From contig JACEUQ010000001.1 in the NCBI GenBank assembly GCA_024998815.1, forward strand, positions 868,001 through 932,000: a DNA stretch of 64,000 nucleotides, written 5' to 3'. Under the pieces are notes generated by a model. That model worked only from the letters and a program-made list of their open reading frames with translations. It had not been told where the DNA came from and made no database searches. The stretch is from Opitutus sp. (GTDB lineage: Bacteria > Verrucomicrobiota > Verrucomicrobiia > Opitutales > Opitutaceae). A program made the position numbers and the translations under genes. Below, piece by piece: positions 43,590 to 50,898 of the stretch. How positions within the stretch are numbered: position 1 is the stretch's first letter; every line of letters begins with the position of its first letter.

Positions 43590-44508
43590 GTTTTTTTTCG
43601 CCGTGTTCGACGTTCAGCTCGATGAGCCGAATCCAGGTGATGCCGGGCACGTCGGCGCAGACCAAGGCACCTCGGCCCAACTCGCGCAGGGGATCGAGGG
43701 TGAAACGAGCACAGTCCGCGAAGTGTGTTTCGCGGCCGTAGAAGGCGAAACCAAAGTGGGCACCATACATGCGGGTGGTGCGGACGCCCTCGGCGTGGAT
43801 GTGAATTTGTTCGCTGATCGGATCGACCACGACCACGTCGAACACCTCGGGGTAGTATCCGGCGGTGTCGCCACGACCGTCGGCGGTGAGGGTGGGTACA
43901 CGCTTAAACCCGTCGCCGTGGCGGATCATGAACCAGTGCTCGTGGCCGCGCTCGTAGTGAAATATCAAGCAGCCGGCGGGCCGGTTGTGCTTTATGAAAA
44001 ACAGTTCGATGCCCTGGCGGAGCTGGTTGAGCAGCGCCTCGCCGACCGGCTGCATGGCGGTGGTTTTTCGGAACGAACCAGCCGCGTGGGTTTCGAAGGC
44101 ACGGGTGCGAAGTTGCACTCGGTGAATATAAAGGTGGCGCGCCTTGTCCGGTGCCCGCAGCCAGAGGGACAAAGCCAGGTCGGCGAGGCAGGCGTCCGGC
44201 GGGATCGGGATGCCGGCCTGGGTGAGCGTGTGCCAGAGCTCCTCGGTCGGCTCGGGTTCGGCCAACACCGACACGGTGAACAGCGCCTCCACCAACGGTG
44301 TCGGTGTCGTTGGGCCGTTTTTCAGCAGTTCGGTAATCAGCGGTTGGCAGGCGGCGTAACGTTTTTCGTTTGAGCCAAGGGCATCGAGGTCCAGTCCGGC
44401 GGTGGTCAGGAACGCGGGGAAGCGTTCGAGAAGTTCGCGAAGCAGCTCGGGGGCAAGGGAGCGGAGCAGCTCGGGGCGGGTGAACCGGATGGGACGAGGG
44501 TCGGACAT
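43582..44508 (-). CDS. Unknown protein, first gene of the operon
   Basis: The protein has 308 residues from ATG 44508 (MSDPRPIRFTRPELLRSL). The helical N-terminal half (LAPELLRELLERFPAFLTT) and the beta-rich C-terminal half (CLIFHYERGHEHWFMIRHGD, FGFAFYGRETHFADCARF) suggest two domains. I recognise no family. The order of three overlapping genes, between the excisionase-like gene and the recombination module, is where satellites and prophages often keep early regulators or anti-phage genes. Confidence 0.6.
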   Translation of the reverse strand: MSDPRPIRFTRPELLRSLAPELLRELLERFPAFLTTAGLDLDALGSNEKRYAACQPLITELLKNGPTTPTPLVEALFTVSVLAEPEPTEELWHTLTQAGIPIPPDACLADLALSLWLRAPDKARHLYIHRVQLRTRAFETHAAGSFRKTTAMQPVGEALLNQLRQGIELFFIKHNRPAGCLIFHYERGHEHWFMIRHGDGFKRVPTLTADGRGDTAGYYPEVFDVVVVDPISEQIHIHAEGVRTTRMYGAHFGFAFYGRETHFADCARFTLDPLRELGRGALVCADVPGITWIRLIELNVEHGEKKRE

Positions 44509-44849
44509 TGCAGAAGTAGTGGGTAGCGAGTAGGCCGGAGGCGGAGGAGCCAGGGGCGGGACGCGCCACACGCGAGTAGGAGGGATAACCCTCAAACCCG
44601 CGTTGCCGTTAGCCCAGACAAGCCCCAAGCGGTTGTGGGGTGTGGACCCTTGTTGGCGTGAATCAATGGATTACGTATTTTTAAAAGTTTTAATAATAGG
44701 TAGTTAAGTTGTTCAGTTAATTTGCGATTAACTTGGTTTTTGAGGGAACCGAGGGCGGTGAATAGGTTACTGTGGTTGCAAAAAAAGCCCGCCACTAAGG
44801 GCGGGTTGGAGGGCGGCACGGGCGGCGCCGGAAATCGACGCAATGCGAT
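44509..44849. other. Intergenic region, AT-rich, with a terminator
   Basis: The region is locally AT-rich (about 44660-44740), unlike its neighbours, and may hold the promoter of the unknown operon. Only the terminator at 44781-44808 is clear. Confidence 0.5.
44781..44808 (-). terminator. Rho-independent terminator after the excisionase-like gene
   Basis: Minus-strand ACCCGCC / GGCGGGC with loop CTTAGT is followed by seven T. Confidence 0.88.
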
Positions 44850-45083
44850 TCAGGCGCGGGCGGGGATTTTCAGTTTGGTGCGGATGTGGAGGGCGACCTC
44901 GGAGACGTCGTAATAGACGAAATGCCCGATGCGGTGGTAGGGAATGCGGCGGAGTTTTGACCATTCGCGTAGAGTGCGGATGGAGGGCTCTTTACCGGCG
45001 GGAAAAATCCCGCTGGTGCGTAGGCCGACGATGTCGGTGAGTTGCGAGCTGATGCAGGGCGCAGAAACGGTGGTTGGATTCAT
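44850..45083 (-). CDS. Excisionase-like DNA-binding protein
   Basis: The protein has 77 residues from ATG 45083 (MNPTTVSAPCISSQLTD). PSIRTLREWSKLRRIPYHRIG followed by HFVYYDVSEVALHI is the winged helix of MerR/excisionase proteins: R-T-L-x-x-W, then R-I-P-x-x-x-I-G-x-x-x-x-Y. Next to the integrase it probably controls excision. Confidence 0.72.
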   Translation of the reverse strand: MNPTTVSAPCISSQLTDIVGLRTSGIFPAGKEPSIRTLREWSKLRRIPYHRIGHFVYYDVSEVALHIRTKLKIPARA

Positions 45084-45320
45084 ACTCACAAGGCGGGGTG
45101 TCAACGTGGCGGCGGCGCGTGACCGCGTGGGGATGGAAGGGCTCGGAGTCGTGCACAAGGCCAGCAACCCCTAGCAGTGAATGTCCCCAGGCAGCCAAGC
45201 GGAGGTTCAATCTTGACTGTAGGGCCGCAAACTCACATTGGTGAGCGGTCATCAATTTAACGGCGTGGGCTTACTTTGTCCCAAAGCACGTCACGATTAA
45301 TCATCCATCGGTCATTTTCT

Positions 45321-45485
45321 ATGAGCACTACAGCTACTCCTTCCCCCAAAAAATGCGGTTGTGGCAAAACCGCCAATCATCAAGGCAACTGCGACGGTTC
45401 ACACGCAAAGCCAGAACCCAAAAAGTGCGGTTGTGGTAAGACCAAGAATTCCAAAGGCCATTGCGACGGTTCGCATGCAAAGTAA
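45321..45485 (+). CDS. Small tandem CDGSH-like protein
   Basis: The 54-residue protein (MSTTATPSPKKCGCGK) contains two near-identical units of about 21 residues. Each has CGCGKT, nine or ten further residues, then CDGSHAK. The classic CDGSH iron-sulfur motif has C-x-C-x8-C-D-G-S-H with a proline; here the gap is one residue longer and the proline is missing. It may bind 2Fe-2S or zinc. It is the one convincing non-transposase plus-strand gene inside the element and is convergent with the integrase. Confidence 0.7.
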   Translation: MSTTATPSPKKCGCGKTANHQGNCDGSHAKPEPKKCGCGKTKNSKGHCDGSHAK

Positions 45486-45581
45486 GGCGCAAGGCCTGAG
45501 GACACTATAATGGGTTCACCCGCCGTTCGGCGCGATCCGGCGGGATACTTCGTGAGACTAATGCTGTCCGTGCCCTAATGG

Positions 45582-45609
45582 GCAAAACGGACACATGTGT
45601 CCGTTTTGC
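45582..45609. terminator. Perfect 28-bp palindrome between convergent genes
   Basis: GCAAAACGGACACA and its exact inverse meet at 45595/45596. With A4 and T4 near the ends, it could terminate both the CDGSH-like gene and the integrase gene; a protein-binding site is the alternative. Confidence 0.6.
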
Positions 45610-45624
45610 GGTTGGGGGGGCTGA

Positions 45625-46872
45625 CTAGGCGGCGATTGGCAGATCTATACACGGTTGCATTGGATCGGCCGCCAGGTTGGTAGATGCGGTCGGAGCGATG
45701 TGCACAACGTAGGCGGCAACGACCGGCGTCGGCAAGATGGCGAAGAACTGCTCGGCTTCAGCGGGAGTTTTCAGGTCGAGGTAGTGCTTGCGGATGATGC
45801 TTTCCGAGTTGCCCGCCTGGAGCGCCGCCTCGCCCATCGACCGGTATTTGGCCACGTGCATGGAAATGAACGTGTGCCGCATGATGTCGTGGGAGAGGCC
45901 GAACTTTTCGGCGATGCGCGCCCGCTGGTGTTGCAGGTTTTTAGGTATGATCGGGAAGCGGCTGATTGGGTATGCGGTTAACCAGGCGGCGAGGTTGGGC
46001 GAGATGGTGACGTTGCGCTTCATGCGGACCTTCGAAACCTCGGGCTCGATTAGGATGACGCCGGTATCGAGGCGGACGTGCTCGGGCTTGAGCTTGAAGA
46101 TTTCACCGGTGCGCACACAGGGGCGGATGCCGGCAAACAGCGCGAGGGCGAAGAACGGCACCAAGGCCCCGCCGTCGATCTGCTCAACGTGGCGCATGAG
46201 GGCGGCGGACTGCTCGGCGTTCAGGGTTTTGGCCGAACCGCGACGATGGGCGATGCGCAGGTGGGGCACCTTTTCCAGCGGGTTGGCGGCGACCCAGTCC
46301 TGACAGAAGGCGAACTTGAAAAAGGTAAACAGGATGCCCCGCCGGTTGTTAAAGGTCTTCGGCTTGGGGGTGCCGCGCTGACAATGGGCGGCGAGGGTTT
46401 CACGGGAGAGCACCGCGAGCGATTTGCCGCGGAACCACTTTATGAGGTCTTCGAGTCGAACGCGGATGTCCTTCAACTGGCACTCGGACAGCATGCCGTT
46501 GGCGTGCTCTTTTTTCTTGGTGGCGAGGTAGACGGCGACGGCGTCATCCACGGTGATTTCACGCTCAGGGGCGCGGTAGTTGGCCAGCGCGTACTCTAAA
46601 TAGAACTCAAGCGACTTGGGCGCGTCGGCCAAACGACGGAACGCGGCCTCGGCTTCGTGGAGCTGTTCGTCGGTTAAACGGGTGGCGGTGCTGCGGATGC
46701 CGGTATCGGACTGAGCCGCCTTAATATCTAGAGCGTCTTTCTCGGCGCCGGCCTCGACGCGGGTTTTGAAGTTCTTGCGAATGCGCAGGCCATGGAGGCG
46801 GCCATCGACTCGCCAGGAGGTGATGCCGTTGCGGTTTACGAAGCGGGAAACGATGAATGCGGACGGGGACAT
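45625..46872 (-). CDS. int: Tyrosine integrase
   Basis: The protein has 415 residues. The N-terminal arm is basic (RVDGRLHGLRIRKNFKTR). A core-binding domain at about 110-210 is followed by the catalytic domain with LFAGIRPCVRTGEIFKL (first Arg), LSHDIMRHTFISMHV (His/Arg box) and SIIRKHYLDL (Tyr nucleophile). It lies next to the tRNA-Ser copy of the att site, reading away from it, the usual position for tRNA-targeting elements. Its start region carries an inverted repeat also found in the left remnant. Confidence 0.92.
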   Translation of the reverse strand: MSPSAFIVSRFVNRNGITSWRVDGRLHGLRIRKNFKTRVEAGAEKDALDIKAAQSDTGIRSTATRLTDEQLHEAEAAFRRLADAPKSLEFYLEYALANYRAPEREITVDDAVAVYLATKKKEHANGMLSECQLKDIRVRLEDLIKWFRGKSLAVLSRETLAAHCQRGTPKPKTFNNRRGILFTFFKFAFCQDWVAANPLEKVPHLRIAHRRGSAKTLNAEQSAALMRHVEQIDGGALVPFFALALFAGIRPCVRTGEIFKLKPEHVRLDTGVILIEPEVSKVRMKRNVTISPNLAAWLTAYPISRFPIIPKNLQHQRARIAEKFGLSHDIMRHTFISMHVAKYRSMGEAALQAGNSESIIRKHYLDLKTPAEAEQFFAILPTPVVAAYVVHIAPTASTNLAADPMQPCIDLPIAA

Positions 46873-46876
46873 GTTT

Positions 46877-46902
46877 AGGTTGCCATGTCAATTGGACAAC
46901 CT
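46877..46902. promoter_or_regulatory. Inverted repeat in front of integrase
   Basis: AGGTTGCC, ten bases, then GACAACCT lies 4 bases before the integrase ATG and is followed by CTAG. It is almost the same as 15896-15920. It may be an operator of int or an arm-type recombinase site. Confidence 0.6.
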
Positions 46903-46945
46903 AGTTAGCCCGTTTTGTTAAGTTGCTCAATGTGAGCGATATAAC

Positions 46946-47033
46946 TGGCGGAGAGGGAGGGATTCGAACCCCCGGGAGCTTGCGCCCCAACGGTTTTCAA
47001 GACCGTCGCGATAGACCACTCTGCCACCTCTCC
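46946..47033 (-). tRNA. tRNA-Ser (anticodon TGA), element integration site
   Basis: Acceptor GGAGAGG/CCTCTCC, anticodon loop CTTGAAA, a long variable arm (GGGGCGCAAGCTCCC), T loop TTCGAAT and encoded CCA define an intact serine tRNA. Its last 25 bases are the att repeat, so integration keeps the gene complete. From 47034 to 47223 no gene is seen. Confidence 0.95.
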
Positions 47034-47223
47034 GTGAAACGTAACAAGGGGCGAAATTTTCTGCCTGCGGCGCGTTTGTCGAGCTTTCTCGCGCCTCGTT
47101 TCGGCCCACCGGTTTGCCTGCCGCTCCCTCACCCCGTCGGGCAATCATTCGACCCACCGGCTCACCACCCCGACAATCAGTTCCACTGCTGCAGTTAATC
47201 GCCCCATTCCCAAAATACTTAAA

Positions 47224-48964
47224 CCTAAATCCGGCAATAGAAAGTGCGGCCGGCGGGCGTTGCCCGTCGGATAGATGAGGGTGGAGAGTGCTGCGGCAGG
47301 CTGAACGGAAGCGCGATCAGCTTGGGGCGGTGGCCAAAGGCGGTTCAGGGCCGAGTACAGGGAAGTTTTCCTGTAAAATCCTCGCTACGATTTGCCCCCA
47401 GCGCTGGGCGACACTCCATTGCTCCGCATTATGAAGGATACCATGTAACCATCTGGCCAGCTTTGTGATGAGTTCACTCAGGCGAGGTGCCTCGGCATGG
47501 CTCAAGCGCACGTCCAGGCGGCGTTGACCGGAGTGTTCGCTCTGCCGGGTCGCTCCGCAGAGCAGACGGGGACGTGTACTCACCGCCTCGTGGTGCTGAC
47601 CGGGTTGAAGCAGGCGGTGATAGAGCGTCCACCAGTTGTAAACCAGTGCGGCCAAACGCGCGGCGTGCTGACAGGAGTTTAGCTCCTGGGAGGTAAACCC
47701 CGACCAGCTCCACTGGTTCTTGAGCTCGTCGAAGGGGTTTTCCGCGCCCCCACGTTCCCGATACAGGGTGGCAAGGGTAAGGATCTCGTAGGGCAGGCTC
47801 GTAACGAGGATCTGATGTTCGTAGATGATCGGCTCGCAGGCGGCCGCGTCGGGGATGTTCAGCAGCAAAGCGTGGTCGGCTTGCTCGCGCACGAGGCGGC
47901 GGCGGGCCCGGGGGTGGCGTTGGTCGTTGAGGCGACGGCGCAAGACCACCACACGTCGGGCCCGGTTCCAGCCTTGCAGGCGCAGGCAGCTTTCGCAGCC
48001 CTGCCAGCCTTGTCCGGCGTCGGTCCAAGCGGTGGTGGTGGTGCGTTCAAGCGCGGCCACCAGCTCGCGGGCCTTGGCGGTGCGGCGCAGTTTGAACAAA
48101 TAGTTGAGTTTACGCGCTTCAGCTTCACTGAGCAGCGCCTCCTGGCCATAGGCGCAGTCACCGCGCAAAAGATGGGGCCGGCGCTCGGCTGGCAGTCGGT
48201 CGATGAGCGCCCACAGCCCCGCAAAACCATGTCCGGCGGCGGATTGATCGCCGGGGTGCACCTCCACGTCCAGACACAGGCGCAAGGTGGCGATCCAGTA
48301 GGTGTGGTAGGCGTGGCTGGGGCGTCCGGGCTTTTGCGGGTTATAGCCGATGCTGGCACCTTCCTGACGTCCATAGATGGGCTTGATGGTGACATCGATG
48401 TCGAGGATCCACTGGTTATCCAAAAACCCATGACAGGTTTGGTCGAGGTGACGCCGCAACCAGTCCTGCCCCTGCTCGGCACCGATGCGAGCCAGCGCCC
48501 GGCGCACACAATCCTCGCTGACAATCGACTTAAGTCCGAGCAGGCTCGGGGCAATGTCGTCGCCGCGCAGGGCCGCGAGGTGCGCGTAGCGATAGTGCCC
48601 GGAGAGCATCCCCAAAAGCAGGGTTCCAATCACGTCGCGAGGGCGGTGTGCGCGGTTGCTGCTGTAACAAAGCGGCGTGTCCGCAACCAGTGCCTCGAAG
48701 CCTCCTGTCGCACACAAGTACTGCGTGAAAAACACCAGTGCCCCCAAGGGGCTCACCGGCAACTCTGGGGCGAACTGCGCACGAAAACGTCCTCCGGGTG
48801 TATCCACAATCAACACCTCGGCGGCATCGCTTGGCGTTGCCTTGTGATCAGGGTTTTCTGACTCACCCTCGGGGTGAGCTTTTTCCGGCGGTAAAAACGG
48901 CGGCATATGACAGCCAAACAATCACCTGCGTGATTTTTGGCTAGTTTCTATTGCCGGATTTAGG
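47224..48964 (-). mobile_element. IS1380-like element, copy 2
   Basis: The element is 1,741 bp with inverted ends CCTAAATCC...GGATTTAGG and TTAAA duplications at 47219-47223 and 48965-48969. The orientation is opposite to copy 1 at 20909-22649 and the encoded protein is identical. Confidence 0.92.
47317..48906 (-). CDS. IS1380-like DDE transposase, copy 2
   Basis: The 529-residue translation is identical to that of copy 1, with the same catalytic blocks (DIDVTIKPIYG, RGDCAYGQE, ENPFDELKNQW). An intact frame and identity over the whole length point to recent movement within this genome. Confidence 0.9.
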   Translation of the reverse strand: MPPFLPPEKAHPEGESENPDHKATPSDAAEVLIVDTPGGRFRAQFAPELPVSPLGALVFFTQYLCATGGFEALVADTPLCYSSNRAHRPRDVIGTLLLGMLSGHYRYAHLAALRGDDIAPSLLGLKSIVSEDCVRRALARIGAEQGQDWLRRHLDQTCHGFLDNQWILDIDVTIKPIYGRQEGASIGYNPQKPGRPSHAYHTYWIATLRLCLDVEVHPGDQSAAGHGFAGLWALIDRLPAERRPHLLRGDCAYGQEALLSEAEARKLNYLFKLRRTAKARELVAALERTTTTAWTDAGQGWQGCESCLRLQGWNRARRVVVLRRRLNDQRHPRARRRLVREQADHALLLNIPDAAACEPIIYEHQILVTSLPYEILTLATLYRERGGAENPFDELKNQWSWSGFTSQELNSCQHAARLAALVYNWWTLYHRLLQPGQHHEAVSTRPRLLCGATRQSEHSGQRRLDVRLSHAEAPRLSELITKLARWLHGILHNAEQWSVAQRWGQIVARILQENFPVLGPEPPLATAPS

Positions 48965-49049
48965 TTAAACCGCTGACACCTGAGCTTTCGGGTGCGCGGG
49001 CTCCCACTCTGGCGTTGCCGCTCCACAAACCGGCCAGCAGCCTGCCGAC

Positions 49050-49520
49050 GTGGCGGTTTCTCAACACCTACTCGTCGATGCCGCCAACGTTCTCCACGCT
49101 TGGCCGGAAACGCGCGCGTTGCTCAAACGCGATCGTGCGGCCGCTCGCGCACTGCTGATCCAGCGACTCCTCGCTCTCCACGACGCCGAGTCGGTGCGCG
49201 TCACGGTTGTCATCGATGGGCGCGGTCCGGATCTGGTGGTCGAACACCCTTCACAGCAGGCCACCTTTGCAGTTATCCATACACCCCGATCGCTCTCCGC
49301 CGACGACGTGATCGAACAGATGGTCGGCCGCTCGGCAGTACCCTCGGCCTGCGAGGTGGCCACGGGGGATCAGGCTCAGCGCAACACCATTGAGGCAACT
49401 GGCGCAGTCTGGTTGCCCACTGCCGACCTGCTGGCGCGCGTCGAACGGGCCGAACGGCGCGTCCAAACCCAAGTCAGCGGAATTAATCGCACCACGGCAC
49501 GCGAATGGGGTCGGCGCTAA
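49050..49520 (+). CDS. NYN-domain (YacP-like) predicted ribonuclease
   Basis: The protein is 156 residues from GTG 49050. The PIN-like NYN core has HLLVDAANVLHAWPE (first Asp/Asn pair), VRVTVVIDGRGPD and SADDVIEQMVG, then a cluster near SACEVATGDQAQR. A basic tail follows. YacP-type proteins are thought to cleave structured RNA. It overlaps the next gene. Confidence 0.8.
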   Translation: MAVSQHLLVDAANVLHAWPETRALLKRDRAAARALLIQRLLALHDAESVRVTVVIDGRGPDLVVEHPSQQATFAVIHTPRSLSADDVIEQMVGRSAVPSACEVATGDQAQRNTIEATGAVWLPTADLLARVERAERRVQTQVSGINRTTAREWGRR

Positions 49521-50797
49521 GCGCCATGCGTGAAACCCACTCCGAACCGACTACACTCAAACCCAGCGCAGTAGCCGAATTGCAGGGCCTCTATGGGGCG
49601 TTCACCTTTCCCGAGCGGCTCCTGCAGCAGATTTGGCAACGCAGTGACTACGACACGACCCACGCCCATACGGCGGATGGACGTCCCCTGAAAATCCGCT
49701 ATCCGGGCCGATGGAATCATTTAGGCGGCCCCGATTTCGCCGGCGCCCGGCTCAACATCGGCGGGCAAGAAATCAGCGGCGACGTCGAATTGCACCTCAA
49801 CGCCCAGGACTGGTACGCCCATGGGCACGCCTCCAATCCGACCTATGACAACGTGATCCTCCACGTGGTGCTTTTCCCCTGTGAGGAGGCCTGCACCGCC
49901 GGCGCACACGGGCGAATGATCCCGATCCTGTGCCTGCTACCACGCCTACATCACGGGTTGGAGGAATACGCCGCCGATGCAGCAATCGAGCAACTGGCCG
50001 GCCGGCCGCTGCACCGGGCCCAAGAAAAACTCGGGCTTTTGAGTAACATTGAACTGGATACCGTCTTACGCGACCACGCGCAATGCCGGTGGCGCAGCAA
50101 GGTTTACTTTGCCCAAAAGCGCATCGCTCGGCTGGGGTGGGAGTCGGCTTGCCACCACGTGGCACTGGAAATTCTCGGCTACCGCTTTAACCGCGCGCCG
50201 ATGCTCAGCGTTGCCTCGGCCCACCCCTTGGCACAGTGGACGCAGGGGCAGGTCGCGCCCGATCAAATTTTCAGCGAAGATCCGGAGCGATGGGTACTGC
50301 AAGGGGTTCGCCCACTCAATCACCCCCGGTTACGGCTGAATCAATACGCCCAGTGGTGCCGTGAGCGGCCAGACTGGCCTGAGCGGCTGCAAAACGGTCG
50401 GGCGTGGCGAGCGCTTCAGGGTGATGGCGGTTCCGCCCCCCCGACAGGACAGGGAAAATGGCGGCGCAGGGTGCGCTTAACCGCCATTCGCGCCCAAATG
50501 ATGGATGAGTTATGTGCAAACAGGGTGAGCGGAAGCCGATTCGACAATCTGACCGGCGACGGCTTTATGCCCCTGCTCGCAGCCCAAACGGGGCTCAATT
50601 TAGCCGGGGCGTGGCTGGGGTGGTTTGCCGGAGACGCGCCGGAATCGGCGGTGAAGGTCCTCAAAGCGCTGGGGGCAGTTGATGGCCGCGACAGGCCGGT
50701 GGCGCAGGGGCCAATCCAGGGATTGTTGGGCTGGATGATGGAGCAGGAAAGGTGTGCCGAAGGCGTGAAGCGCACGATGGATGGGCGCGGGACTTGA
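49505..50797 (+). CDS. DUF2851 family protein
   Basis: The protein is 430 residues from ATG 49505; ATG 49526 (MRETHSEPTTLKP) is also possible. The N-terminal half has IRYPGRWNHLGGPDFAGARL, SGDVELHLNAQDWYAHGH and YDNVILHVVLF, the signature of DUF2851, whose G-P-D-F and D-V-E-x-H blocks recall nuclease folds. The function is unknown. It overlaps the NYN gene by 16 bases. Confidence 0.8.
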   Translation: MGSALSAMRETHSEPTTLKPSAVAELQGLYGAFTFPERLLQQIWQRSDYDTTHAHTADGRPLKIRYPGRWNHLGGPDFAGARLNIGGQEISGDVELHLNAQDWYAHGHASNPTYDNVILHVVLFPCEEACTAGAHGRMIPILCLLPRLHHGLEEYAADAAIEQLAGRPLHRAQEKLGLLSNIELDTVLRDHAQCRWRSKVYFAQKRIARLGWESACHHVALEILGYRFNRAPMLSVASAHPLAQWTQGQVAPDQIFSEDPERWVLQGVRPLNHPRLRLNQYAQWCRERPDWPERLQNGRAWRALQGDGGSAPPTGQGKWRRRVRLTAIRAQMMDELCANRVSGSRFDNLTGDGFMPLLAAQTGLNLAGAWLGWFAGDAPESAVKVLKALGAVDGRDRPVAQGPIQGLLGWMMEQERCAEGVKRTMDGRGT

Positions 50798-50823
50798 CAA
50801 AAAATTACCGCGCAAGCTACCCT
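50794..50823 (+). promoter_or_regulatory. Candidate promoter of the nusA operon
   Basis: TTGACA (50794-50799), an 18-base spacer and TACCCT (50818-50823) match a sigma-70 promoter with a perfect -35 box. It overlaps the end of the DUF2851 gene and precedes the leader terminator. Confidence 0.55.
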
Positions 50824-50852
50824 GCCCCTTTCTAACAACGTTCACTTTCCAA

Positions 50853-50883
50853 AAGGTGGGCCCTATGGCCCGCCTTTTTTTTA
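50853..50883 (+). terminator. Terminator/attenuator in the nusA leader
   Basis: GGTGGGCC-CTAT-GGCCCGCC followed by eight T is a strong intrinsic terminator. It lies after the candidate promoter and 16 bases before the nusA ATG. It either ends the upstream transcript or acts as an attenuator of nusA. Confidence 0.8.
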
Positions 50884-50898
50884 CTAAATACATATCCT

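Larger units (their letters stand above)
17645..46945. mobile_element. Integrative element in tRNA-Ser: capsid-encoding satellite or defective prophage
   Basis: The region is bounded by the 25-bp tRNA-Ser direct repeats. It has a tyrosine integrase next to the intact tRNA, an excisionase-like gene, a replication/recombination module and a Mu-like head module. No tail, baseplate, holin or endolysin gene is recognisable in any frame. It carries a defence-like cargo block in the middle and surface-protein cargo at the far end. Almost all genes lie on the minus strand. The head genes without tail genes recall capsid-forming phage-inducible islands; loss of tail genes from a prophage is the alternative. 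Confidence 0.8.

Noticed and set aside
48738-48944. 68-residue plus-strand ORF at the IS1380 start
   Set aside because: Overlaps the transposase start antisense and is duplicated only because the IS is duplicated.
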